Below, piece by piece: positions 1-10,898 of a stretch of DNA of 64,000 bases. The DNA is taken from contig NC_010575.1 of assembly GCF_000165395.2 (NCBI RefSeq), positions 543,001-607,000 of the forward strand, given 5' to 3'. Every line of letters begins with the position of its first letter. The stretch's first letter is position 1. Source of the stretch: Babesia bovis T2Bo. Lineage: Eukaryota; Apicomplexa; Aconoidasida; Piroplasmida; Babesiidae. Under the pieces are notes generated by a model. That model was not told the origin of the DNA. It saw only the letters and a program-made list of their open reading frames with translations, and ran no database searches. The position numbers and the translations under genes were made by a program.

Positions 1-146
1 TATTAGCCAGGCTAAGGTCAGTACAAAGATCCAGGGGAGCCTGGTGGTGTAGATGAGTTGGTTGATGGAGGTGGTGAGTTTTGTGAACTCGACGCTTTCT
101 TGTACATTTGTCAGCGTCTCCAGGAAATCGTGGCACTTCTTCTGAC
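1..146 (-). pseudogene. Orphan terminal exon of a ves1-beta gene (runs off the window)
   Basis: Read on the minus strand, this begins right after a GTGACGTAG acceptor at 147-155 and encodes a QKKCHDFLETL-type start followed by TTRLPWIFVLTLAWL. This is the last-exon sequence of ves1-beta: a short charged region leading into the C-terminal membrane span. The rest of the membrane span and the WPLDWT tail lie outside the window. No upstream beta exon can be found between 147 and 842, where the neighbouring ves1-alpha already ends, so this looks like an isolated terminal exon and not the end of a full gene. It matches the second orphan exon at 9934-10265 in layout. It could be a conversion donor or an alternative last exon. 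Confidence 0.75.
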
Positions 147-842
147 CTACGTCACCATAATTACCCCGAATAAGCACTACTTTTATACTAAACTTTCAGC
201 AAAAGTGCTACTAAACTTTTGTGAAACCTTTACCAAAAAATTACCCAAAGCTAAGCCACAGTTTCAGTGGAAACACAACTAAAACGTATAAACAATCTGA
301 CTAAAGCTATACCAACAGCATAACAACATTTGCGTTACACCGTCCTGGAGACCCATAACTATAATAACACCGTTTCCTTCAATTGGTGCTATACTGGTCT
401 ACAATGTACTGTTTCCTTCAATTGGTGCCAAAGGCTGGGTGGAACCCATGGGCTTTCTATGTTACAATTATTCCACATGACCACCCCTAGAGACACTGTT
501 GCGCCCCTGGCGCCATATTATGACCCCCAATGGCATAGACAATGTACTGTGTGTAGGTCACACGTACCATTACCTATTGCAGTCACTGCCATTTCATGGA
601 ATCCACTGGGTAAATTTGAATGTGTGTGGTACCACGGAAGGGCGCCCAGCAGCTGCTCAGTGGACTAACTCCAGCCTTCCATAGATATCCCAGTCACTCT
701 ATATTAGCACTGCTTAATGGACTGGTTTCACTGGAATGTGTAGGCTTTTAATGCCCACTATAAGAACACTACCTATGGCGCTACTATATATTGTATGTGA
801 CACTAGTGTATATCATTTAGCACCGTTGCGCCGAAGGCGCCA
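147..842. other. Intergenic spacer with intron-like ves sequence
   Basis: No credible gene was found. Positions 175-260 hold AT-rich, intron-like sequence that matches, in reverse complement, the degenerate repeat near 9780-9870. An 18-bp word (GTTTCCTTCAATTGGTGC) occurs at 372-389 and again at 411-428. A GCGCC-GAA-GGCGC hairpin lies at 828-840, just past the ves1-alpha stop codon. Short ORFs here show no domain. Confidence 0.6.
828..840. repeat. GCGCC hairpin, copy 1
   Basis: GCGCCGAAGGCGC is a perfect 5-bp stem with a 3-base loop, three bases beyond the ves1-alpha stop codon. It is one of ten related hairpins in the ves half of the window. Confidence 0.7.
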
Positions 843-3800
843 CTATGTCTTACCAAAATACTCCACCAGTTCCATTCCTTTGCGCCCCGTCATAACCTTA
901 TACCACATACACTGCCACTGGTGTTCTCCACCCCGTAACCAATGCGACCTCATATGTGTCCAGTCCAGTGGCCATATGGCACCAAAAGCAAGGTAGAGTA
1001 CCGCTACTAGCCAGGCCAAGGTCAGTACAAAGATCCACGGGAGCCGTATGTCGTATTGGAGCTTGCCGACTTCTGATAGTAACTTTGTCAAGGGATGTTC
1101 CTTCGGGGTGGCTTCTTCCTTCTTCTTGATCACTGCACTGAGACTGTCTAAGAATTGATGACACTTCTTAGTACTGTCATTCGTCTTGTCCATAATACTA
1201 TAATCTCCATCATCCTTTCCATCCCCCTGCCGGTACCCCTCCAGATTGAATGGGTTACCGTAGCTAAAGCCATGTCTATACAGCACCGGTAGTACCCCGG
1301 TGCATGATACGATTGATTGGCACCGGCATAGTCCGGCGCTACCTGTATCACTCTTCTGTCCATGGGCTCCCTTCTTACACTTATTGGGGTCACAGTTTCC
1401 CTTACAGCCCCGGCATTCAATATTACGGAATGCCTCAGAGAGTGACTCTAGTCCTGAATGAAGTGCATCTGATAGATATAGTACCCATGAGAGGTATGTT
1501 CCACCGAATGTGGCACTCACTGCTGTATAGAGTTCACCTGTTAGGGGAGAGAGGTACTGGCAGTTCTTAGTGAGTGTTGAGAGGTTATTAGTGGTGGTAC
1601 TGTCACTGGACAGTGGAGCAGCAGTAGTGTCCTTATCGCCTTTTATATCTATCAGTGCTGTGCCGACACTCGTTCTGTAGTCCTTTCCACCCAGTGCCTT
1701 TTGGATCCACTCTATCTTCTTTACTTCATCCCGTAACCCAGAGGCACACCAGCCGCAAAAGTACTTAGTCCTGTTCTCCTCAGATGTGTCACTTGGATTA
1801 CCCTCGTGCTTACATGGCGTGTTATCCTGTCCCTTCTGTGTCTTTCCCTTCTCCTTCTCTCCTACACCCCCTCTAAAGAACCCAAAGACATCACCCAGTA
1901 CCTGTGGTGTGGTGGCACTGAGTGCTGCAGTTACCCTCACTAGTGTATAAACACACGACTGCATCATGTCCCCGTTACTAAAGAAGTAGAGGATGCCATA
2001 AAGGCGTTGACCGGTTTGGGTGACACCGTCCTGGAAGTTATTTCTAAAACCCATTGGCAATGGACAGCACTGACCTGAGCCATTGCAGTGTCCTAGGTGG
2101 GATGCAGCGGATGGGTACACTGTGTCTTTGTCTGTGTCAGTGTTTCGTACTACCTCACAACTAAAGCCTGGTAACCTGTCCTCGAGGAATGCCTGGAGGG
2201 GTGATGGAGTGCCGTCCATGTATTGTTGGTGGCACTTGTCACAGTACTTGGACTGTGGCTGTCGGCCACACTTGTTGGAGTGTGATTTACAGGATGGGCA
2301 CTTGGGTGAGTTGCAGATGGAGATGAGTTCTTTGACGGCTTTGTAAAAAGTCTTTTCTTGGATAATCCTACCTGTGTTGTCATCCATATCTGACTCATAC
2401 TGCTCTATTTCATCCTTGATATTCTTCAGAACTTCTTTCAACTGTTTCTCCATTTCCTTCAATACCTCCCATACCTTATGGATAGCCTTGGATACCTCAT
2501 TCTTACCAGGGTCAACCTCCTTTCCACCCGTTGCCGTATCTAGTTTCCCTTCCAAATCCTTTAGTATTCCACTACTACCACCACCATTCCCCGTCAGCTC
2601 CCCTAGTTTCCCATCGAGCACATCCAGCCCACCCATACCATCCATCAGCCCACCCATCCCCTTCTTCACCGCCTCATCTAGTTTCTCCTTAGCCCCCTCT
2701 AGTTCCCCCTTAGCCTCCGTTAGTTTCTCCTTCACTGCATTGATCCCCTCTGTCTTCTTCCCTTCCAATGCCTCCTGGGCATTACCTAATTGTACCACTA
2801 CATCCCCTATGGCCACGAGTAATGCTTTGGCCTTCTCGATCCCATCTGCCTTCTCCCCTTCCAATAACTTTACCTTCTTCACTACTTTTCCCAACTCCTC
2901 CTTTACCTTATCAACCCTCTTTGTCCTATCATGTTCCATGGGGCTACACCCCAGGCACATCCAGCTAATTACCCCCTTGGACACCACATCCTTGCCATAC
3001 CTACACTCACGCCATTTGCCTCCTTGAGCCACTTTCATGGCACATTGTTTCCTAAGAAAATAGAGTTGATAGAACAGAGCCCTAATGTAGTGGACCACCT
3101 GGTTGTATGCTTGGATGGATACAGTGGGATAGGTGAAGTTGCACTCCGTGTTGGCGTACAGGGAGTGGATAGGAGGTTCTTTAGTGCTGTCAGTGCTTTT
3201 AGAACTGTGTATTCCACCCTGGATACCGATGAGTACCAATGGGCAGTACTGGGTCACTGCCTGGAAGTGGGCAAATAGGTTGTATTCATGAACTGTGATG
3301 GGAGCTGTGCGGCCTGTTTGAAGGAATGAGAGCGTTTTAGTGCCTTGAACGTCTGGTGCTACCTTCTTCAATACTTCCTTGGCATAGTCTAGTGTATCCT
3401 TATAGGCCTGACTATAGGGCAATGCACTAAGCCAGTATAGGATCTCACGGATGGTACGGGGAGTTTTATTGTCCGCCTGCGGCGTATCCTTCTGCTGAAG
3501 GCCAGTAAAATAGGCACACGATAGAATATAGAGCTTGTACAAGGCACCACATTTGTTGATGTTTTCCTCAGTTATGCTGGTGGTACCATTATTGAATACA
3601 GTAGCCTTGCTGCAAAATGCACCCCTGTCTACGGTATGTATATATCCAGCATAGTTCATACCAGCTGGATTTCTGAATGTATTATCATTATAGTCCCCGC
3701 CATGGACAGGACTACCATTACCAGTATCCGGGAATCCCAAATATAACATACCCCTAAACCCATCCCATATAACTGCATCCCACCTATTTCTAGGACCACT

Positions 3801-5015
3801 ATTATTAATCATATCCCTAGGAAACCCTAGGGCCTGTAGCCATTGGGATAGTGTGCCATCATCTAGACCACTGCCATCCAAAATGTGATTGTTCCACCGG
3901 GGACTACCCTTGGCCCACTTTCCTGTCCAATACATATAAGTAAGTCCACTCCAGATGAGACATACTGACCCTAGTAAGATGCGGGCACAGTGGTGACGTC
4001 GTAGGGAAGCACTCCTACTATCACTCTTTGTCTCCATCCACGTGTCAACAAGTTGTACCCATGTAAGGGTGAAACCACCATCAGCCCAGTCTCTGGTAGT
4101 TTTGGGATATGCCGACCTGTATCTGTCCTCCTTATCACAACTACACTTAGCATCCTTCTGACACTTATCCTTACAACTCCCACTATTACAACAACACTTG
4201 CAGCATTTGCCTTCTTTAGCGCATTTGCAGTCCTTGCCAGCACTACATGTGCCACCACCACTACTACAACTACACTGTGCACTACTACTACCACCACTAC
4301 TACACCTAGTACACTTCCTTCCCAGTGGTGTTCCTTCGTCGTCCGGCCTGGTCACTTCCCATTTCATACACCCACAGTCCTTGCACGGAGTGTTTTCCTT
4401 TACATCCTTTAGATACTCGCAATCCGTTTTTATGCCATGTTGATATCCATTGCCACCGACCTTGCAGTTGCCCTTACTGTCCCAACACTTATCTATCTTA
4501 CTCCACCCAACGAGTGCACTGAGTACCTGTGCCAGCTGGTCTATGTAGGTCCGGACCACTGCAGTACCACCTAGTCCCTGTACCAGAGAGAATAGCTCAT
4601 TGAGGTGGCCTTTGACTTCCTGTTGAGAGGCGCCTTTATTTGGGGCTTCACCTTGATAGCCTATAGGACACCATGAGGTACTGTATAACAGTGGTAGTAC
4701 TGGACAGTACTACTCTAGTACTGGGTACTTACCATGGTACTCCAGTTCTACTGACTGCAGGAGGTCAGTCACTGCCGCCGCCAGGCCACATATACATTCT
4801 GTAAAGGGGTGAGTATATGTATAGTGTGGCGCCAAAGGCGCCCACTATTATATACGACGCGCGTACTATCTATGTGTCTACAGTAACTTACCATCTTTGT
4901 CCAGCTTTTTACCATCCCTACCAGTTACCCTCAGGACCCAGTCAATGGCCTCCTTCAGGTTGGTAGGTGCCTCAGTTAGGGACGCCTTCGGCGTGAAAGT
5001 GCTATTCACGGCCAT
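843..5015 (-). CDS. ves1alpha: ves1-alpha, copy 1, complete: VESA1a variant erythrocyte surface antigen
   Basis: Three exons on the minus strand: 5015-4892, 4798-4733 and 4660-843, together 1336 codons (1335 aa). Both introns are GT-AG and phase 1. Exon 1 starts MAVNSTFTPK and carries the NLKEAIDWVLRVTG module. The next ~200 residues are rich in Cys, Lys, Ser and Gly with CKC motifs. Further on come ARILLGSVCLIWSGL, a long Lys/Glu-rich coiled coil, and a second Cys-rich block. The C-terminus has one membrane span (FVLTLAWLVAVLYLAFGAIW), then WPLDWTHMRSH and a short cytoplasmic tail. VESA1 is exported to the infected red-cell surface, where it mediates cytoadhesion and antigenic variation. Intact frame, splice sites and divergent promoter suggest it can be expressed. 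It shares about 0.9 kb of identical sequence with the broken copy at 22231-25275. Confidence 0.93.
4828..4842. repeat. GCGCC hairpin in ves1-alpha intron 1
   Basis: GGCGCCAAAGGCGCC forms a 6-bp stem with an AAA loop. It lies in intron 1 of ves1-alpha copy 1. The same intron of broken copy 3 carries a longer version at 25123-25139. Confidence 0.7.
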
Positions 5016-5325
5016 TGTCAGTGCTTCTAGGAGTACTCAGCAGTACTCACAGTGGTGAGGGAGTGGAGTGGCTATCGGGGTGGAATCCTATATATACTGA
5101 GCGCGCCCGTAGATTGGTGGCGCGCATACTATTCTGTGGGATTCCACCAGGTACTGCCTTGGTGGTGATCCCGTTGTTACAGTGGAATCCCCTAGGACAC
5201 TGTCGCGCCCAAAGCGCCACTTCCTCTTTACGGCGCGCTCCACCTCCCTAGGATTCCACCCTGATAGTAACTACCACTGACTACTCGTGCTACTGGACAC
5301 ACTCTCAAGAAGGGGTGGTAACATA
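5016..5325. promoter_or_regulatory. Bidirectional quasi-palindromic promoter between divergent ves1-alpha and ves1-beta
   Basis: This 310-bp stretch separates the two start codons (5015 minus, 5326 plus). CTATCGGGGTGGAATCCT at 5072-5089 is the inverted copy, 17 of 18 matching, of AGGATTCCACCCTGATAG at 5250-5267. GGGATTCCAC at 5138-5147 pairs exactly with GTGGAATCCC at 5182-5191. GCGCGC-rich arms near 5100 and 5232 also match in reverse. The axis of the outer arms (about 5169.5) almost coincides with the midpoint of the two ATGs (5170.5). Divergent ves pairs with shared quasi-palindromic promoters are known from the B. bovis site of active ves transcription. That this copy is active is inference. 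Confidence 0.85.
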
Positions 5326-8300
5326 ATGTCTAAGCCCTGGACGCCTTACGACAGCCTCACCACCGCTCCCACCAACCTCAAGGAGGCCATTGACTGGGTC
5401 CTGAGGGTAACTGGTAAGGATGGTAAGAAGAATGAGAAGCCAACGGCAAGCACTAGCAATGGCCCCCGTAAGTCAATAGTACTCACAGTAGCACCTACAT
5501 TGCTATACAGACTGTCTGTGCTACCTGGCCAAGGCAGTGAAGGACCTACTGTACGATGCCAAGGACCCGGAGTACCCTGGTCCCAGTCCTAAGAGGTACT
5601 GGAGTGACATACTCCTAGAGCAGGAGAAGACATTAGTGCTACCAGTGCTCACGGACCTGGGACTCCTAAGTGTTGGCAGCACTAGTGCAGCTAGGGATAC
5701 CTGCGCCGGTGGCACCGAGGTCATAAAGGCACTGATAGACCACTTGGCACAGGGACTACAGAAGTGGGTTGGGTGGCAAGAAAAAGGAGATGAGTGTTGT
5801 CTTAAGGGAACAAGTGGAAAGAGTAAGGGTATAGGAAAGGAATGTAAATGTGTTGGTGGTACCTGTTGTAGTCCCGGTGGTAGTGCTGCTACTACTTGTC
5901 ATGACTGTAGAACATGTGGTACCAGTAATGCTGGCCAAAAATGCTACCTCTCGGCCTATTGCAAAACAAAATCCACCTCTGGTAGTGGCAGTAGTGGTTC
6001 CGGTAACGCTGAAGGTGACTACTACTGGCCCACCATATCCAGTGACTCCACCAAAGTCCACCTCCTGGCCCGTATTTTCCTAGGGTCAGTATGTCTCATC
6101 TGGAGTGGACTCAGTCAGTTGGGGTTCCTGACGGGTGGTAGCGAGAGGTGGGATAAGAGTAGTTTGCACTCATTAGAGGCTGGTGACAATAAGGGTCTCG
6201 GCTCATTCATGGCGGCCATGGGCTATGACCTGGACAGGTTGAATGGGAGTGGTCCAGGTGAGTACTGCCTAGGGTAGTCAGGTGGTCTTATGGTGTGGTA
6301 GATAAGAAGGGGCAGTTTGTGCAAAAATTACTATCGGGAACGGAACCTAGTGGCGGCAAAGGTATCCAATGGAAAGAATTCGCCGGTAAGAGTGCTTCTC
6401 AGAGTAAGTCCCACCTACTGAATAGTACCAATGTGCCCTAGATAGTGTAGCTGAGTACTACAGTAGTATCTATGGCAAAGCAAAGGAGGCTGGCAAAGGC
6501 AGTACTGAATCCATTTGTAAGGATTATCCCCTATTGGTACTCCACATCCTGGCCAGTGGGTACTTCAGGGCAGGCAGTGCCGGGGCAAAGAATGTCATCC
6601 TGGCGCCTAAAGCGGCACCTAAGAAAGAAGAAACTCCCTCTCCTAGGAAACCTAGGACCATCCGTGAGATCCTCTACTGGCTAAGTGCATTGCCCTATAG
6701 TCAGGGATACAAGGAATTGGTGGATAGGATGCAAGATAAGACGGATCAAGTGACCAATGGGAACTCTGAACAAGATAAGGATAAGATACAGCTATACGAT
6801 GAGAAAAGTGAGAAGACGGAGCTCAAACAAGACTGTCTCACCCACTACCTAATGGCCGCCTGTGGCTACTGCCCACTGGTACTCATCGGTATCCAGGGGA
6901 CCATAGCTACCAGTGGCACTGAAAGTGACAGTACTACATCAAGTAAGTACATTAGTCTAGTGCTATAGATAAGGGCGCCTTCGGCGCAACAGTGCCCTAG
7001 GGGTAGTCATATGGACTTATGGTGTAGTAGGTACGGGAAGTACTGCTGGTGCTCCGGAGAAGAAGCAGTGTCCTGAACACAGTAAAGATCGTAATAAGAG
7101 GTGTATCCTGGAAGACGCCAACAAGACGACAGATACTAGCAAGTCACAGTCTACCGACGGCAAACTCAAGGAAGGCCAAGTCTGCTATGGCGGGTACCAC
7201 CTGGAAGTAAAGGATTTCGGTAAGTACTTACAGTGGTACCCATTAGTACCACTCCCGCTGTCTAACACTCTCTGTAGGCCCCCTCCATGGGATGTATGCC
7301 AATGGGCTCTTTGGCTTCCAGATGGACATGTCTTCCGCCCAGTGCCTGGACCAACTGAGGGTATATGTCTACCACTGCTTCTACCAGCTCTATTTCCTAA
7401 GGAAGCAGTGTGGCACGGGGGTGGTGGACGGAAGTGTGCTGGGCTGGAAGAGTTGTAGGTATGGTTTCCAGGTATCTACCAGGAAGGCAGGAGTTAGCAG
7501 CGGTGGAGCCGATAATAAGAATTGGAAGTGCAAGCCATTAGGTGAGTATTGTATACGGTAGCCATGAGTAATGTTGAAGCAGAGAATGGTGGTAACAGTA
7601 ATGATAACCAAGGGGGTAGTCCTAATCAGAATAATGGACAAAAGTGCAACTGCCTGGGAAAGGGTGCCAGTCAGGGTGGACATGGATCTAATGATGGCTC
7701 ACCCCTACAGAGCTTCTTGTGTGATAGTATACATGGGATGCATTGTCATCATACGGTGGGTAGCGGTGTAGAAAGCTATCCACCCATTGAGGAGCACATG
7801 AACAAGATTGTCACTCCTAGTGGACAAGAAAAAGGGCCTCACAAGCATTACCCCGAATTATGCCCAGTCCCTATGGGATGGAGTACGGATAAGGAGAACC
7901 ACTTCAAAGGTACGTCCCAGTACCCTACAGTACCACCACTATATATACCACTACTCCATGGTACCCCTAAAGCACTGTACATATATACTAGGGGCACCAC
8001 CTGGGCGCCACAGTAGCCCTAGTGACTAACAGTGACTCATGGTGTATACAGATTTGAAAGACACGCACAAGACAAAGGATCTGACAGGAGGTACGTTCCA
8101 CCCTAGTATATTACATGGACTCATCCTGTAGTAGGTAGCAGTGGCACTGCCACTACGTATCCCGCCCACTGCACTGGGAATACACTGTCACATCTCCTGG
8201 AATACTACTGTGACCCCGAAAAGTGCCATGGCTCCCTAGTGGTACTACTGAGACTGCTGGCATGTATTACTCCCACGGTGCCACGGACTCTGGGTGACCT

Positions 8301-9633
8301 CTTTGGGTTCTATTACTATATAGTCTATATTGGGGGAAAGAGTAGTGGTGGTGCTGGACAGGGAGTGCATGAGAAATTGAAAGGATTCGAATCGGAGGTG
8401 GTGCTCTATATGGGTAAAGATAATGCAGTGGTCGGAGCACTAACCACATGGAACGGTAAGTATCCACATATATAGACAAGTAGTACTGGTCTAGTGCTAT
8501 AAGGGCGCGCCGTATTGATGGTACTTGACAGTGACCGTTACGGTGGCGCGCAGTGGTAGTGTATTGGGTAATGATGCAGAGTAATGGAGTAGTACCACTG
8601 ACAGTGACTCATGGTGGTGTAGGTGACAGTAGTAGTGGTGGTGGTAGTGCTTGTAGCCACGGCACTAAGGATGGCTCACTAAAGACCCTATTTGGATGTA
8701 AAGATGGCACTGGCCAGTGCTCTCAATACCTCTCTCCTTTGAGTGGCCAGCAGTATGGCCAGTTGAGTCCCGTGATGGCCGGGACCTACCTGTCATGGTT
8801 GGTCTATTTGATAGGGGAGTTTCAGGGAGGGTTGGGAGAGTTGAGGAAGGAGCTCATGAATGTTGATTGTAAGGGTGATGGGTGTCAGGGTAAGTTCTAA
8901 TGCTATGTAAGGGCGCGCCGTATAGAGATACTGGCGCCTTTGGCGCGACAATGTCCATTAGTACGCCGCGCAATGGTGTCATATGGATTAATGGTGTAGT
9001 AGGTCAGGCGGGAGGTAGTGGATGTGGTAACGACTGCCGAAGTGGAAGTCACGGTACTACGTGCAGTGGTGCTGGTAGTGCCGGAGTATGTAAATGCACC
9101 TCTGTCGTATCATGTACCGGGGTACTACCGGTGTTGTACAAGTATGGATTTGGGTATGGTGATGTCAGTAAGCTGCACAACACTGCTGGAGGTAAGTTCT
9201 AGTATAGTAGTATGGATAGTGTAGAGATAGTGTAGCAGTAGTTTTGCTGAAAGTTCTATAAGGGCGCCTTCGGCGCAACAGTGTCCTAGGGGTATTAAAT
9301 GGTGTAGCAGGTTCGAAGAAGTGTGATGCATTCCTAACGACGCTAAATGGCGTCTTAAATGGACAGCATATCAAGCATGACGGCACAGGCCTCCACCACG
9401 AGATAAACCAACTCATCTACATCACTAGGCGCCCGTGGATATTTGTTCTCACGGTAGCGTGGCTAGTAGCGGTACTGTATCTAGCATTTGGTGCCATATG
9501 GCCACTGGACTGGACACATATGAGGTCGCATTGTAGGGGATGGTTCAGGAAGGGTAGTCTGAGTCCATGGGAGATACTGATGGTGGGCAATAAGAAGGGA
9601 AGGGGGATATTGGAGTTTTTTGGTGGGAGGTAG
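5326..9633 (+). CDS. ves1beta: ves1-beta, complete, twelve exons: VESA1b variant erythrocyte surface antigen
   Basis: Exons: 5326-5467, 5511-6257, 6302-6403, 6451-6942, 7031-7219, 7278-7541, 7562-7909, 8052-8090, 8135-8455, 8623-8889, 9003-9191 and 9311-9633. They total 1141 codons (1140 aa). Every intron is GT-AG and phase 1, and every internal exon is a multiple of three. The start MSKPWTPYDS is followed by the NLKEAIDWVLRVTGKDG module. Exon 2 carries the Cys-rich block, ARIFLGSVCLIWSGL and GSFMAAMGYDLDRL. Exon 4 has TIREILYWLSALPYS, exon 10 a CSQYLSPLSGQ segment and exon 11 SVVSCTGVLPVLY. The last exon encodes the membrane span and WPLDWTHMRSH. VESA1b is the partner of VESA1a on the infected red-cell surface. 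The gene shares its promoter with ves1-alpha copy 1. A duplicate last exon follows at 9934. Confidence 0.92.
6975..6987. repeat. GCGCC hairpin in ves1-beta intron 4
   Basis: GCGCCTTCGGCGC is a 5-bp stem with a TTC loop inside the intron between exons 4 and 5. Related hairpins lie in intron 10 (8934-8946, TTT loop) and intron 11 (9264-9276). Confidence 0.7.
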
Positions 9634-9933
9634 TGGCAAAGTAGTGGCGCCTTCGGCGCCATAACTAGGGATAATGTAGATATGTTCATCAAAAGTTACA
9701 TGGAAGTTTAGTACAAAAGTAGTAGCTGTTAGGGATGGTGATGTGGATAAGGTTGCAGAGTGTTTTCATAGAGTTACGTAGCAATGTTCGTAAAGGTTTC
9801 GTAGTGATTTTGGTAGAGGTTTGGCATTAGTTTTGGTAAAGGTTTCACAAAAGTTTGGTTGCACTTTTGCTGAAAGTTCTATAAGGGCGCCTTCGGCGCA
9901 ACTGTGCCCTAGGGGTATTAAATGGTGATGTAG
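9634..9933 (+). repeat. Duplicated ves1-beta last-intron sequence with degenerate TTTTGGTAAAGGTTT repeats
   Basis: From about 9870 to 9933 the sequence closely copies intron 11 of ves1-beta (9243-9310). It has the same CTGAAAGTTCTATAAGG word, the same TTC-loop hairpin (9887-9899) and the same CTAGGGGTATTAAATGG run before the acceptor. Positions 9770-9870 contain irregular copies of a 15-20 bp unit resembling TTTTGGTAAAGGTTT. A 6-bp-stem hairpin lies at 9646-9660, just past the ves1-beta stop. Confidence 0.7.
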
Positions 9934-10265
9934 GTAGTGAGAAGAAGTGTCACGAGTTCCTAAAAACACTAGAGGCTGTCCTCAAGGGTAATCACCTCAC
10001 GACGGGCATCGGTGCTAGTGGCCTCCACCACGAAATCAATAAGCTCATCTACACCACCAGGCTCCCCTGGATCTTTGTTCTGACCTTAGCCTGGCTTGTG
10101 GCAGTGCTATACCTTGCATTTGGTGCCATATGGCCACTGGACTGGACACATATGAGGTCACATTGTAGGGGATGGTTCAGCAAGGGCAGTCTGAGTCCAT
10201 GGGAGGTACTGATGGTGGGCAAGAAGAAGGGGAGGGGTATATTGGAGTTTTTTGGTGGGACATAG
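9934..10265 (+). pseudogene. Orphan second copy of the ves1-beta terminal exon
   Basis: It follows an intact acceptor (GGTGATGTAG) and stays open in the phase used by ves1-beta exon 12. It encodes EKKCHEFLKTLEAVLKG, a charged stretch, the membrane span LPWIFVLTLAWLVAVLYLAF, WPLDWTHMRSH and an EFFGT end. It has no start codon, and no other exon lies between it and the ves1-beta stop at 9633. Both frame and acceptor are intact, so it could act as an alternative last exon for the gene upstream, reached by skipping exon 12. It could equally be a silent donor left by duplication. The stop codon is at 10263-10265. Confidence 0.8.
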
Positions 10266-10898
10266 TGGCAAAGTTGTGGCGCCTTCGGCGCGATAACTAG
10301 GGATAATGTGGATATGTTCATCAAGGGTTTCATACAATATTGGTAAAGGTTTCATAGAAAAGTAGTTGCAGTTAGGGGTATTAAATGGATTAGATTACAG
10401 AGTGTTTTGGTGGACAGTTCGTAGAATTTCTCTAGCAATTTTAGTTAAGGTTTAGTAGTGATTTTATTAAAATTTTCGTAGTATATTCAATAAAAGTTTA
10501 GTACGGGTTTTGGTAGAGGTTTGGCATTAATTTTGGTAAAAGTTTCTTTAGAGCTTGATAAAAATGTTATAGGTGTTCAGGGTAAGAATGTATTGTGTAG
10601 TAGTACATTTGGTGACCACATAGTCACTACATGGTAACAACTATGTGTCTCTTCCCCACTGATGATTCTAAACAGTGTCCTGCTACAGGTTTATAGAGTC
10701 CTATACAAATGGAAGAACGCGTTCACTAGACTACAGATTACTCTATACAATGTCCCCTCACAAAGGTCTCGTTAGTGGGGGCACTATATATGTTGGAGTT
10801 ACCCGGGTGGGGTTTTTGGCATAGTGGGGGAGGTGGGGTAGTGTAGCGACAGTGTTTTAGGATGCGCGCCCAGTCCTATAGAACTCACCCTTGTACAG
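10266..10898. other. Spacer with degenerate repeat, hairpin and one arm of a long direct repeat
   Basis: No gene was seen. A TTC-loop hairpin sits at 10279-10291, just after the orphan exon. AT-rich degenerate copies of the TTTTGGTAAAGGTTT-like unit fill 10340-10560. Positions 10759-10817 are repeated with few changes at 14981-15040, and weaker similarity extends to the left of both. Recognisable ves1-alpha intron 1 sequence starts only near 10880, so exon 1 of the next ves1-alpha is missing. Confidence 0.6.

Noticed and set aside
2374..3027. 217-codon plus-strand ORF rich in Ser, Pro and Phe
   Set aside because: It is the antisense of the Lys/Glu-rich coiled coil of ves1-alpha copy 1. Biased codons on one strand create an open frame on the other. 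No domain or start context supports it.
4053..4412. 119-codon Thr-rich plus-strand ORF, identical at 24337-24696
   Set aside because: Antisense of the Cys-rich block of ves1-alpha. The identity only reflects the shared tract of copies 1 and 3.
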